From NCBI GenBank assembly GCA_963969595.1, contig OZ018408.1:868001-932000 (forward strand): a DNA stretch of 64,000 nucleotides, read 5' to 3'. The translations under genes and the position numbers were made by a program. Each line of letters starts with the position of its first letter. The first letter of the stretch is position 1. This document shows, piece after piece, positions 23,974 through 35,929 of the stretch. The DNA comes from Neckera pumila (taxonomy: Eukaryota > Streptophyta > Bryopsida > Hypnales > Neckeraceae). Below the pieces are notes generated by a model. It was not told where the DNA came from. It saw only the letters and a program-made list of their open reading frames with translations, and did not search any database.

Positions 23974-26900
23974 CTACGTCCAGATGCGGAACAACCAGCC
24001 TCCATTGGCGGCGAAGAAGGGCGCGAAAACAAGAGACTCCACGGCCATCAGCTTGATCAAAATGTTCAGAGAAGGACCCGAGGTGTCCTTCAAAGGGTCT
24101 CCAACGGTGTCTCCGATCACAGCAGCCTTGTGCGAATCGGAACCCTTCGGACCCAACGATTTCGCATGCTCAGACCGTCCAGCCTGCAACACAAAGAAAA
24201 AACACCATCAGAAAGCCGGCCTTCCAATCGACCTCCCTAGAAAGATCTCAACGACTGGAAATCTCCTCACCTCGATGTACTTCTTCGCGTTATCCCAGGC
24301 ACCTCCCGTGTTGGATGCAGAAATGGCGATCTGACACAAACAAGATCCACAAGTCAAAGTCCAAACAGTCTGACCATCCACCCATCCACTGACATACAAA
24401 ACGAAGACCGAAAAACTCAGGAGTCCAACCCACGCTTTGATTCTAAGAGGCCGACGGCCGAAAAACCTCCAGGGAAAATTCCAGTACCTGGACCCCGGAA
24501 ACCAAAGCGCCGGCCAAAAGTCCGGCCAGCGTCTCCACTCCGAACAATGTGCCCACGATCAAAGGCGTCAGCATCACCAAAGCGCCGGGAGGAATCATCT
24601 CCTTGATGGAAGCGTCCGTCGAGATCTCCACGCAACGCTTGTAGTCGGGCTTCGTCGTACCCTCCATCAAACCAGGGATGGTGCGGAACTGACGACGCAC
24701 CTCCTCCACCATCGCCAAAGCCGCCTTGCCCACGCTCTTCATCGTCATCGCCGAGAACCAATACGGCAACATGGCGCCCACGAGCAAACCCACGAACTCC
24801 TTCGGCTGGATCACGTCCACGCTCGCGATGCCGGCACGGCTCACGTACGCTCCGAACAACGCCAGCGAAACAAGAGCAGCGGATCCAATAGCGAAGCCCT
24901 GAAAAAAAAAAACCAAAAAAATGAATACTTCAAAACCGAAAGCAAATCTCCTACCCCACAACTGGCAACTGGTACCCGAGAGAAACACCAAGAGAGATAA
25001 TTAAGTGCCGGGAAATCCAAATCTCCGGCAACCACAACTACGGACTGCCAGGCCTCCTCCGCAAAAATATACAAGGTATCTATTAAACATGCTCATCAAC
25101 TCAAATGCATAGAGCCACAAAGCACCTTTCCAATGGCGGCGGTGGTGTTGCCGGCGGCGTCAAGGGCGTCCGTCCTCTCGCGAACCTCGTGGCTCATACC
25201 GGCCATCTCGGCGATACCGCCGGCGTTGTCGCTGATGGGACCGTAAGCATCGATGGCCAGGCCAGTCGCCAACGTGCTCAGCATGCCCAAAGCAGCCACG
25301 GCGATGCCGTACATGGCAGCCAAACTGTAACTCAAGTAGATGGCGGCAGCGATGGCGAACACAGGGACGATCACAGACTTGTAACCCAAAGCGAGACCGA
25401 AGATGATGTTCGTGGCCGCTCCAGTCCTGCACGAATCAGCAACGTCTTGCACGGGCCTGAAACACAACCACAAATTCAGACTTAGAAGTGGTGGTATCAA
25501 AACGACCCCCGATCCAATGCACTCATTAAATCACATCCACGATGCACTCGGGAAACGACCAGAAAAAACTTTCAGTCCAAAAACCTTGAAACACAACCAC
25601 AAATTCAGGTGTGTAACTGCTGGTAAAAAAACGCCACTCAATCCAATGCACTCTTTCAATCTTTCAATCACATGCACGATGCACTCGGGAAACGACCAGG
25701 AACCTTTCAGTCCAGAAACCCTTCAAACAACATCCATTATACTCAGAGACTTGCGAAAACGTACTGGTAGGCATTGCTGGTGAAGTACTCAGTCACAAAG
25801 CCAATGATCAGACCGGCCCAAAGACCGGAACCCACACAGAAAAAGATGTGCCTGCACGTCCAAAAACGTAAGGGCATCACATGTCAGTCTGGGAACATCA
25901 CATCACAACAACAGTGCACGCCACTCGGCTCACGAACAACCACAAAAGAGTCCAAAATCCACATCCAAACCCCCCCAAAACATCTAGCTTCCAGGTGACC
26001 AGATTCCAACTCACCAGTTCTTCACAACCTTCGGCAAGTGACCCACCACGTTGATGGTGAACGTCGCAGGCAACGCGAACCAAGACACCAAGAAAATGGC
26101 CACGGTCATGAAGATCGTAGAAATGATCAACTGACGCTTCAAAGTCGGCTCGATCTCCTTCACGTCCTTGATCGTGAAAAGGTCCGTCGCAAACAAAGTC
26201 GTCAACAGGCACACCAGGATACCGGAGGCGCTGATGATCAACGGGAAGCACATGGCCACGAAGTTGCGGTCCGTGCCGAACGAAGAAATCGAAGACACCA
26301 CCAGAGCCGCGCAAGTCGACTCCGCAAAAGAACCGAACAAGTCCGCTCCCATACCTGCGATGTCGCCCACATTGTCCCCCACGTTGTCGGCAATCACCTG
26401 CACACAACCGCAAGAGGTCAGCAACCGGAAAAACGAACGATCCCGACGGAATCCTCTCGCATCCAAACCTTCCCATCGAAACAGCTTGGAACAAAACTTC
26501 CCGACTTGATGAAAAATCATGATCGACTACCACCCATGGCTTCAGCAGATGAAAATGGCTTATCAGCAGAAATGTCGCTTCTGAATGTCTTTAGGTGCGT
26601 CAATAGCCGAGAAAATCGAGAGTGCAACACATTGCCTTATTCATGCAGTCATGTGGGTCTTCCGAAATTCTCAGGATGTCAGTATCGACTGTGAGGTAGA
26701 CAATGTGTTACATCTTCAAAAACCTAAACCGACCACAACCACTGGACCGTGTTCAGAAACTGCACCCTAAAACTTCCGACACATGCGCACACAGTGGAGA
26801 CTGCACAGACACTTACAGCGGGGTTCCTGGGATCGTCCTCGGGGATGTTCTGCTCGATCTTCCCCACCAAATCGGCGCCCACATCCGCGGCCTTCGTGTA

Positions 26901-27982
26901 AATGCCGCCACCCACGCGACCGAACAGAGCCACGGAAGAACCGCCCAAACCGTAACCGGTGATGGCTTCGTACAGACCCACCCAGTCGTCGCGGAAGTAC
27001 AGCTTGAACACCAAAATCGTCAAAAAAAGCACCAGAAGACCGTTGGCCGCAAGCAAGAAACCCATCACGGAACCAGAACGGAACGCCACGATGAAAGCCC
27101 TGCCAACGCCATGACGAGCCTCCAGAGTCGTCCTCGCGTTCGCGTAAGTCGCGATTTTCATGCCTAAGTAACCCGACAACGTGGACGTGATGGCGCCCAA
27201 AATGAAAGCCACCGTGCTGAAAAAGGCGTTCGCGATCGACGACGGACACGACTGCGACGGGTCGAAGTCGCACGGCTGACGGTCGAAGCTGAAGCCGCCC
27301 ACGGAAGCCAGGAACACGAAGATGATCACCGAGAAGATGCCCATGAACACGCCCAGGTACTGATACTCCGTCGTCAGGAAGGACTCAGAACCTGCAAAAC
27401 GCATATGCACATACCAACGCTGTCATTCACACAAAACCCTCACACGCCCATTTTTTGAAGGCGAAGATGATCTGGTGGCCCACGGAATACCCCAAAGGAA
27501 ACCACTTGTAAGCTCCTGATTATGCCCGATCAAGAAAGCTACACATTACACACACTGCTTCATCCTGAACGCCATTGAGGGTTTTAGCCGTGTCTGGGAC
27601 GAATTAAAACCTACGCACCACTGGCGCAACTAAGCGCAATCCAACAACTCAAAACCATCTCAGAAAAAACCCGCAGATCTGAAAGCAATCACCCATATTT
27701 GCACTCCACCACATCGGGAATGCAGTAGTCGCACACCCAGATACGCAAAGAGAGAGAGAGAGACGCACCCTCCGAGATGGCGGCCTGGATCTCGGCACAC
27801 TTGGCCACGACGTCGGAGTCGTTAATGCCGTCCTCGTCCACCTGCCTGTAGCCATTGTTACTCTCGTGGCTCCTGCCCACCTTCACGCGCGACACGATGT
27901 ACCACTGCGACAGCGCGAACAGAATGCCCACCACGCACGCCGAAGGCACGAAGGCCACCACGAACACGTCGCCCAGCACCAT
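23974..27982 (-). CDS. VHP1: Vacuolar-type H+-translocating inorganic pyrophosphatase, type I (copy B)
   Basis: This is the second proton-pumping pyrophosphatase, parallel to copy A. Its exons are 27982-27769, 27391-26817, 26397-26015, 25851-25765, 25456-25126, 24898-24488, 24330-24271 and 24183-23974. Each is exactly as long as in copy A, again giving 2271 nt and 756 aa. By eye the two proteins differ at about nine positions. Seven lie in exon 1 (in the first cytosolic segment, for example [10 protein letters not shown] against [10 protein letters not shown]), two in exon 2 (RHGVGRAF against RRGVGKAF), and none in exons 3-8. The PPi-binding [16 protein letters not shown] repeats and Ala526 are kept. 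Intron 4 is about 130 bp longer than in copy A through an internal duplication (25457-25764). An in-frame upstream ATG at 28042 is not shared with copy A and was not used as the start. Confidence 0.95.
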
Positions 27983-28640
27983 CGCGGACCTGACTAATCG
28001 CCTCCCGCCAGTCGATGCTGCCGCCTGCCCGAGCACATCCACCGCAGGGTTAAGAGACTATCAATCCACTCGCAACTGCAGATGAATGAACGCAGAAATT
28101 AACCCAATACGTCCCAACCCTTATCAAATCCGGCAAGAATTCAGATGCAGCAGCCCAAGGAACGATGGACACGAACGCTGCATCACCCCTCACACACGAC
28201 GCCTACTACTACTACCACCAAAACAGCGCATTGTCCGAAAAACACAGATATTGACCCTGACATGAATGCGAAAGAAATGCAAGCACAAACCCAAGCGGAC
28301 GATTCCAAGTAGATGAAAACTCCAAAGCAGCAATACTGAAAGCGAGCAAACGAGACAAACCTGTGACGGTGAAGGAGCTTGATGCACAAATCGGAGCCTG
28401 CACGGGCCGAGACACAAACGATAACTTAACACGAAGAGCAAGAGGTTCACCGTCGCCTTGGCTTCCACCCTAACTTTTATTTCGCGGGCAGAGTCTCCGT
28501 CTGCCCGGGAACCGGCAAGTGCCTTGCTTCCATCCGGTAATTCGCCGCCAGGTAGTGCCGAGTTATCCATTGTGTATGAAAGTTCTCCGTTCCAGTGGTC
28601 GTATACGAATATACGGTTCCATGTCCACCTTCATATCTCC
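27983..28640 (-). promoter_or_regulatory. 5' flank of VHP1 copy B
   Basis: It aligns patchily with 7382-8060 upstream of copy A: near-identical for about 75 bp next to the start apart from a 2-bp indel, then weaker, with ATTCGCCGCCAG and GAGTTATCC conserved at about 28542-28570. It probably contains the 5' UTR and promoter. The open frame at 28190-28570 is not conserved in copy A. Confidence 0.4.
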
Positions 28641-29164
28641 AAATCAATCTATTCATGCTGTGGCTGAGGCTTTCAAGTTTGGATTGTTCGTAAACAATAG
28701 GATACTGTTTTACGAAACACGACTTGCAGGCGGAAGCCATCATCCATGTCCTGACACTTGTGTGGCTCTGGTAATTCCGGTTGCTTGATTTGCTAGTTTT
28801 CAGATTACGTACTGGACCCACAAACACACTTCAATCTAAGTTTTACTCCAGTTTTGTGCACTTCCCTCTGATGAGACAACATCGAGGGTTGAGGCTTCAT
28901 GAATGACTTGCTGTTGAAATGAACTTCAACTGTAGGCGGAGTTGGACGTCGAGCTTGTTTGTGATCCTTCGACTCCACAGTCCACACTGTGGCCACAGGG
29001 ATGTCGATTTGGGGTGGACCAATCGTATGATTTCCTCACTTTGGTAGCCGAAAAGGACACCTGGGAGTGATCCATCGAGTTGCGGGCAAGTGCTTTTGGC
29101 ATCGTATGACTGGGATTCTATTTGGATTGCAGTTGTATTTTTAGAATACATTTAGAATACATAG
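28641..29164. other. Spacer upstream of VHP1 copy B
   Basis: No gene family is recognised. Short minus-strand open frames exist but have no visible motif. This could include distal promoter sequence of VHP1 copy B. Confidence 0.35.
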
Positions 29165-29600
29165 CAACTAGTGTGGCCTGTGCCGATGCCACAGTCAAAA
29201 TCATAGTGAAAGTCATTTTCTAAATTCTTAATTCATAAAAAAAAACTTGAAATTCAGTATCTTTCACTCCGTCATTCCAAACGCCACAAAACAAAGCCTG
29301 TCCACACCTCCTTGCCAAGAGCTTTTCAACAATACCAAGCACGCGACCAAAATCAAAGTAAAAGTAATTTTCTAATTTTTTGATCCATAAATACTTTGAA
29401 ATTCAATAACTTCCACACTGTACTGTAGGTCCAAACACCACGAAACCAAGCCCGTGCACCCCTCCTTGCCAAGAGCTTCTCGACGGTATCAAGCACGCCA
29501 CTAGGAGACGCACGGTCCAGGAGATCTCAACGTAACAAAACAAAACAAACAAAACAAACAAAACAAACAAAACAAACAAAACAAACAAACAAACAAACAA
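29165..29600 (+). mobile_element. (AAAC)n-tailed retroposon family, two adjacent copies
   Basis: Two related bodies (about 29240-29345 and 29345-29600) share AAAGTAATTTTCTAA, AAATTCAATAACTT, CCAAACGCCAC-AAACCAAG, TCCTTGCCAAGAGCTT and CAAGCACGC. The second ends GGAGATCTCAACGTAACAAA followed by an (AAACA/AAAC)n tail at 29535-29600. Related copies are at 30765-30950 and 37195-37460 (plus strand), and at about 31245-31374 and 33640-33835 (minus strand). Simple-repeat tails at one end suggest retroposition (SINE-like). No A/B boxes or reverse transcriptase were found. Confidence 0.6.
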
Positions 29601-30158
29601 ATTTAAGGTATGGATGTCAAACACAGGGTATATGATAGTAGTCAAATTGTTTGGGGGATTCTTGCTAAAATCTTACTTCATATTGCCGGCACTAGCTATA
29701 TTTTGACATGCAGAAAATTGGGTGAATATTTGGGTGAAGTAACATATCAAGCAAAAAAAACAACTAGATTCTCCAACCTGTGGATAAGAATTTTTAGTAT
29801 TATTTGATAATATTGTGAATGAACGTATACACACGTATACATGTGGATGATCCAATCCATTTTGTCCTTACATCCGTGCATTTGAAGGTGCAAGTCTCAC
29901 TCTACCAATGAAAAACAAAAACAAATTGGTTGCACGATGAGGATTTGTAAACTTTAAGAATAATCTTTCTTATTAGTAATGCCTATAGACATTGAAGCTC
30001 TTGAGTCCAAATAGTTTCCCTTTCATGGGTTTCTAAATATCTGAAAATTCTTCGAGAGTGCAAGTAATGGATTTTTATCATCACTAAAAATGCTTACTAT
30101 ATCCTAAATCCATCAGTGGGGATACTCCTTGTAGGGTGTGCAAACTTGGTGTGAGCCG

Positions 30159-30551
30159 GGAGGCAACGCATTCTTGATTACCCTCCCATTCTGACAATTA
30201 ATGTGGGCTTCTCTTTCTGTGTAGGAATAGAATAGTAATTAATTATGGAGTGGATCCTAGTGCAGTTGTGGTGCATTATGATTGGCTACCAAATTCTCAA
30301 TATTGCACCCAATCCTAGGTGGATTCTGCAACGAGTCCTTGGTCGGAAATAGGAAGGTCTATATAATCAGTATGGGTCAAATAGAATCTTCAGCTAAAAA
30401 ATTCACAATAATTATGTTTTGAGAAATAAAAATCTATAAAATTATGTAAACCTTTTGAGTTCTTATTCTGCACATGGAAAGATTCCCCATTGAAAAAAAA
30501 CGCCCTACAAATACGTGGAACTGCTTAAGTGGTCAGAAATGGGTTGCCTCC
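30159..30551. mobile_element. Diverged relative of the 2208-2562 inverted-repeat element
   Basis: The left end GGAGGCAACGCATTCTTGAT with ACCCTCCCATT and the right end TCAGAAATGGGTTGCCTCC are inverted and resemble both ends of the element at 2208-2562. The internal motif GGTCGGAAATAGGAA is also shared. No clean target duplication is visible. Confidence 0.5.
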
Positions 30552-30764
30552 ATTATAAATCACGTGGAAAGAATGATGTTAGGGAATGCCTTGAAGGTCA
30601 ATCTTGTGCAATTTTGATGTAAAGATTGGGTGATCCAATCCAAAAAATAAATATTCTTATTCTTTCTTTGGACTTCGGACGGAAGTTGGCAACTTTGTGG
30701 GTGTCTGCTTTCTAAATCATTGTAACTTAATATCGACTAAATAATGTGCCCTACTACACCCAAA

Positions 30765-30950
30765 TAAAAGTAAAAGTAATTTTTCAATTCATACAAAATT
30801 CAAAATTCAATAACTTTCACACCGTAGGTCCAAATGTCATAAAACAAAGCTTGCGCACCCCTCCTCGTTGAGGACTTTCCATTGGTACCAAGAATGTGAC
30901 CGCGAATGCACGGTCTAGGAGATCTCAACGTAACAAACAAAACAAACTAA
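30765..30950 (+). mobile_element. (AAAC)n-tailed retroposon copy
   Basis: This is the same body as 29345-29600 (AAAAGTAAAAGTAATTTTTC, CACACCGTAGGTCCAAA, GGAGATCTCAACGTAACAAA) with a short (AAACA)n tail ending near 30948. Confidence 0.55.
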
Positions 30951-31244
30951 GGTAATGGTGTGAGGATTGTGGCTATGTGCAAATGGAATTATTTACTAGA
31001 ATAGTAGCTATCACACATCATTGATCAGGGCAAGAATCACTCTAGAAATAGATACTCTGGTTTTAATGAAGTATTCTTTGTCAATCATCCACCTTCCATA
31101 AAGAGAGGAGTAAAACTTCGAAGGAAGAAATGGAAGATATCCATTCATTATCTTAAGTTAGGTTATTTGGTTTGTGGCATTTGGACCTACAATGTGAAAG
31201 TTACTGGATCTCAATGTTTTTATAAATTAAAAAATCCATACCTT

Positions 31245-31374
31245 AAATTAGGCTATTTGTTTGGTTTATTTTATTTGTTTGGTACGTTGAGATCTTCGGG
31301 ACCACATGTCCCTCAATTGCATTCTTGGTACCGTCAAAAAGCTCTCGGCAAGTAGGGATGCACGAGCTTTATTT
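31245..31374 (-). mobile_element. Minus-strand retroposon fragment split by the CACTA element
   Basis: Read on the minus strand this is the tail-proximal part of the (AAAC)n family (GTACGTTGAGATC, CTTGGTACCGTC, AAGCTCTCGGCAAG). The body resumes at about 33396 (ATGGCATTCAGACCTACAATG), on the other side of the 2.0-kb CACTA element. A further partial copy of the same body lies at 31165-31235. Confidence 0.5.
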
Positions 31375-33395
31375 CACTAGTAGAAAAAGGGCTATAAATA
31401 ACTAGGTAGAATGTCTCAAATTATTCAGGACAGGATTGACTGCTGAATGACTGAATGGGCCATTTAAGGGCTGAAGTCATTGTGGACGAGTTATTTAGGA
31501 CTTTTGAGTCATTGCAGACTCCGATGTCAGAAAGACATCCATGACCTCTAAAAGAAGTTCATCCCTTTGAAAATCTGAAGTGTTTTAGGACCTGGACAAT
31601 TGAGGGATCATGCCATGTCAGGAAAAGGGATTTCGGGAGTGCCAATGTGCAGTTCAGTGACTTGCAGAATAACTGCATCGTGATTGCTTTGCATGACTTG
31701 GCCAATATTGTGGAGTCATGCATTAGTCATATACTTGGATAAGGGAAGTCATTTTGAGGTCACTTTTCAGACTTTGAAAAGTCATTTGAAAGTCATTTTG
31801 AAAGTTTTGTGGGAATCGTTGAGCATTGTGTGTTGGCGTATGATTGGTAGTGGGTTAGGGTTTGGGGCGCAATTTTTGAGAAAATGTAAATGTTTTGCTT
31901 AGTTATAAAAGAGTCATGCCGTAGTCATTTTTTATACAAAGAGCGTTTAGGCAGGGTTATTTTGTTTGGGGGTATTGCAAACGGAGTTAGAAGCTAGTCA
32001 TTTTGTAGTGCTCTTTCAGTCAATTTTGTGCTTCAGTGGTTTCAAAGAATGATTGCGGAGGTCAATTTACAGTCATTCCAAGGCTTTTTCCATATACACA
32101 AAATCACGCAATAATGTCTAATGCTTCTGGAGTTTTGGTCCCTGTATTGGGACAACCAACAAATGAGAAATACAGCACAACAACTTTCCTACAAAACTAC
32201 AGAATAGGAACAAAACTGCAGAAGAGCAACAAAACTACAAGAGAGCAACAAAACTATAGAATAGCAACAAAATGGCCTGACAGCAACAAAATGGCAGAAC
32301 AACAATAAAACAGCAGAACAACAGATCAACCAAACTAAACAGCACAACAACAACAAACTAAATAGCAACACAACAAAACAACAACACTACAAAACAATAG
32401 AACAAGAACTAGAACAAAACAATAACATAGCAACATAAGAAAACAACACAACAAAAAGAAGAGTGTGAACTTATCCATCACTTAGGAAAACTAGAGCCAA
32501 AGCAAGAGGAGAAAATGAGAAGATATTTATAAGGAAGAAAGAAGGAGAAGAGGTGGTGGTGGCTGACCTAAAATGTAGCAACTACCCTAAAATCTAAACC
32601 GTCCGTTTGTTATTGAGATTCAATCTCAGCTGTCCATTTTTTGCCAAGATGCAAATGTGGCGGCTGACCTAATATTTGGCGGCTACCCTAAAATCTAAAC
32701 CATCCATTTGTTGTTGAGATTCAATTTCAACTGTCCATTTTTTTTTGCCAAGATGCAAGATTTCACTCATCCATCTAAGCCATTCAAAAAAGAAGCAATC
32801 TGATTCATCCATTTGATCCATCCATCTGATCTGTCCATTTGAATTGTCCATCTTATCCATGATCTTCAAGAGCCTTTGTTCTGACGAAATGACTCGCGAA
32901 TGACTACACAATAGTGATTCAGTAGTCACATAGTTCTACTTTGATGACTAGTAAAGAACTGCTTGGAACCGGCACAGTCATAAAAGGAATGACTGCACCC
33001 ACGTTCGGAGATGAATCGAAGTCTCAATCCCTCAATTATAATTACCCCCCCAAAAAAAAAATTAAATTACACGCTCTAAATTGCCTGAGGGAAAATCAAG
33101 TCATCTGAGAGTCATTCATCGATGAAAGCCCGAGCTCTGATTCTAACAAATGACTAATTCGAAACCATCAGATCTCTCCGTCTCGGAGTCTTGAACAAAA
33201 CATGTTCATTGCCTCCTTTCGGGGCCACATTTCATCCCGTTACCATCCACTCGCTTGCGAAATGACTACATAATGACTTTGCATCTGGCGTGTACAGGCT
33301 CCAAGCCGAATCTTGGTCCCTGCAGTCACTATTCAGTCACGGCGGACAATTAGTCATTCAATAGGTGGTTACATATCCCTGTTTTTCTACTAGTG
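31375..33395. mobile_element. CACTA (CMC/EnSpm) non-autonomous transposon
   Basis: The termini are CACTAGTAGAAAAA and TTTTTCTACTAGTG, a perfect 14-bp inverted repeat. TTT flanks both sides (31372-31374 and 33396-33398), the 3-bp target duplication expected for CACTA elements. Both subterminal regions are dense in AGTCATT / AATGACT motifs, as EnSpm subterminal repeats are. The interior has an (AAC)-rich tract at about 32175-32460 and a diverged direct repeat (GGCGGCTGACCTAA, TAAAATCTAAACC) at about 32550-32735. No transposase was seen. The element interrupts a retroposon copy. Confidence 0.8.
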
Positions 33396-33639
33396 TTTCA
33401 TGGCATTCAGACCTACAATGTGAAAGTCACTGGGGGCTTTTATGAATTTCTCTCTCTCACTTTCTCCTCTATGGAAGACAACCTTATGACTTTACTCCGT
33501 CTCACAGGATTGTGAGACAGGGTAAAGTTATAGGGTTGTCATTCTCATAGGGAAAAATGAGACAAAGAAACTCAAAAAAGCCCCCACTGAGTTATTGAAT
33601 TTCTATTTTTTTATAGACTAGAAAATTAGAGATTTGTTT

Positions 33640-33835
33640 TGTTTGTTACATTGAGATCTCTTGAACCATGCGTCCGCTGGTCACATTCTTCATACCTTCT
33701 GAAAGCCCTCAGCATGCAAGGAGGCTGTTGCACGGTCTTTGTTTTGTGGCGTTTGAACCTACGGTGTGAAAGTGATTGAATTTTGAAGTTTTTATAAATT
33801 GAAAATTTTGAAAATTAATTTTACTTTTATTTTGG
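33640..33835 (-). mobile_element. (AAAC)n-family retroposon, minus-strand copy
   Basis: It starts with TTGTTTTGTTTGTTACATTG (the inverted tail and junction), followed by GAGATCTCTTGAACC, the inverted GGTGTGAAAGTGATTGAATT and TTTTACTTTTATTTTGG. It is a full inverted counterpart of 29345-29600. Confidence 0.55.
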
Positions 33836-35929
33836 TTTTGGTAAAAATACAAGGCACATACAGGGTTGAAATATGCTGGATCCAATTGCTTTTCATTGTT
33901 GGACTAGGTTTTGGGCTAAAATTTACTATAGTTCCCTTATGGCACTTCATTCCTAGCAATTCATTCTCACAAGTTTGTTTGCTTGCCTTTTTTTAACAAC
34001 AAACAACTTGTTCTACTGTAAGAACAAATCATACATTGAACCAAGGGCAAAGTCTGGCAATAAAACAATTCAAAGACTCAACATCTAAATGAAGCAATTG
34101 GTAACTTTCGATTGGACCAATGTTTCAACCAAATAACCAGGTATCTTGTTTGCTTCCAAAAAATGTCAATTGCATTCAAAGTTATCAAATGTACTCAAAT
34201 AGAGGTTATGTAAAAGATTGATGAGCCAAATGGCTTGCATCTAGGCCATTCTACCATGTTTAGATTTTTAGAAGTTTAGAGTTGATCTACACTAATAAAG
34301 CCAAAACAAGGCACCACTCAAATTCAATGGTATGCCATTTTGTGGACAGTGACTTCACCATGAGAAAAATGGCAAAGAAAAAAAAACTTAATGATAATTT
34401 GTGCGGTTTGGATATAAACCCATTAAAGATCATAGCTAGGGGCCATATCTATTTATCTATTTATCTAATTTTAGATTTTATAATTCAAATTTTGAAGTTA
34501 AACCATCCTAAGTGCAATATACATGGCCAAAAATGTTGAAATAATTATTTGGGAAGTGCCAAGGAAGGTAACAAAATGTACAATAGAAAGAAGAATTTAT
34601 ACTTTACATGGTAAAAAAGAAGCTTGAACATTATTGCACATATCTATTAGCTCCAAGCTAAATTTTTTTTCTAAGCTTGAAAACTAGAGAATTGAAAAAG
34701 AGTGAACAAAAATCCTATTGCTAATTGGATAGGTGAGTTTCAATTCATTTTATTGAAATTTCAATCTATTGATATTTTATAAAATTAAATATTGAATTTG
34801 TCCATAAAGGTCCATTCACCCTAAATTGAATGTGCTTCCATCTATTGTAATGTAGCTACCAAAATATCCTCTCTAAGTATTGATCAATTTTATCAAACTA
34901 CAATTACAACTAATGGGCGTGCAAGTGAATGTAGGAAGCGTGTTTTTCTCATTGCCTTTAATTTGATGGACTTGAGAGAAAAGAAATCCACAAAGATTAA
35001 TGATGGAATTTATTATTTACCAATGATGATCAAGTTTGAAATTTTCATATTTGTATTTGGGACCAAAGATTTCAAATTAGGAAGTAAATATTCATGAAAT
35101 AAAAATTTAACCACCCAAAAATAGATCAATTTTTCAAATCAATTTTGAAATTGAAACCAACATAATTATTATCCATAGCATAAATTTTATGACTGTTAAG
35201 GATTACAACTTCGATTGATTTGTGTTGAAAAGCAAAAGATTTTAGAATCAAGACATTGATACGTTTAAGTTTTTCAATAACAAAAATTTAATATAAGATA
35301 AATATTGAAAAAAAATTATCATTTTTCTAAAATTATTTTTATTATATAAATTTCAATTGGAAATAAAATTATTAAAAAATAACCTAATCTCAAATGCACA
35401 AAAAATAATACTTTTAAGATAGATTTTTTTGGCTCAAAATAACACTCAAGAACTTGGGAGAAACCAAAAAATTTAGATTGGTCATTTGAAAGCTATCATA
35501 GCAACCATTTAGAGTACACCTTAAAATCCAAATGAATGAGAATATATAATCTTCCCATGGACCACAATGATGACTTATAAATATTCACTTTTACCACCTA
35601 ATCATCTTCTTTTTTGACAACCTACTTTGACTCAAACATATGCATTATTCTCAAATTTGATATTCATTTGCTAAAATTATTGTAAATGAATGAGGAAGAA
35701 CTTCTATATTGTTGGAGTTAGAAAGTGAATATAAAGTTTTTGGGCAAAAGTTATCATTCAAGTGACTTATAGAATCTATAAACATAGCTTGGCATTTTTC
35801 TAAGACATACCACAAGAGTAACGGTTATGAAAGATGAACCAATTTGACTAAGTAAGTTGCATTCTCGTTTCATTTAATGGTATACAGGTTGTGTTCCAAT
35901 TATCATATTGCTTTCCTAATGTGTTGAAT
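33836..35929. other. AT-rich spacer with no recognised gene
   Basis: No coding sequence can be assigned. The open frame at 34282-34539 contains a short HFVDSDFTMRKMA stretch that faintly recalls the end of copia RNase H, but this is too weak to call. Confidence 0.35.

Noticed and set aside
23896..26694. Long plus-strand open frames (up to 218 residues) across VHP1 copy B, with counterparts across copy A
   Set aside because: They lie opposite VHP1 exons, are Arg/His-rich as expected from antisense reading of GC-biased codons, and match no family.
27983..28042. In-frame upstream ATG extending VHP1 copy B by 20 residues
   Set aside because: Copy A has a 2-bp difference in this stretch that destroys the frame, so the extension is not conserved; MVLGDVF is the shared start.
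28190..28570. 126-residue minus-strand open frame upstream of VHP1 copy B
   Set aside because: It is not conserved in the matching region of copy A and lies in the presumed 5' UTR or promoter.
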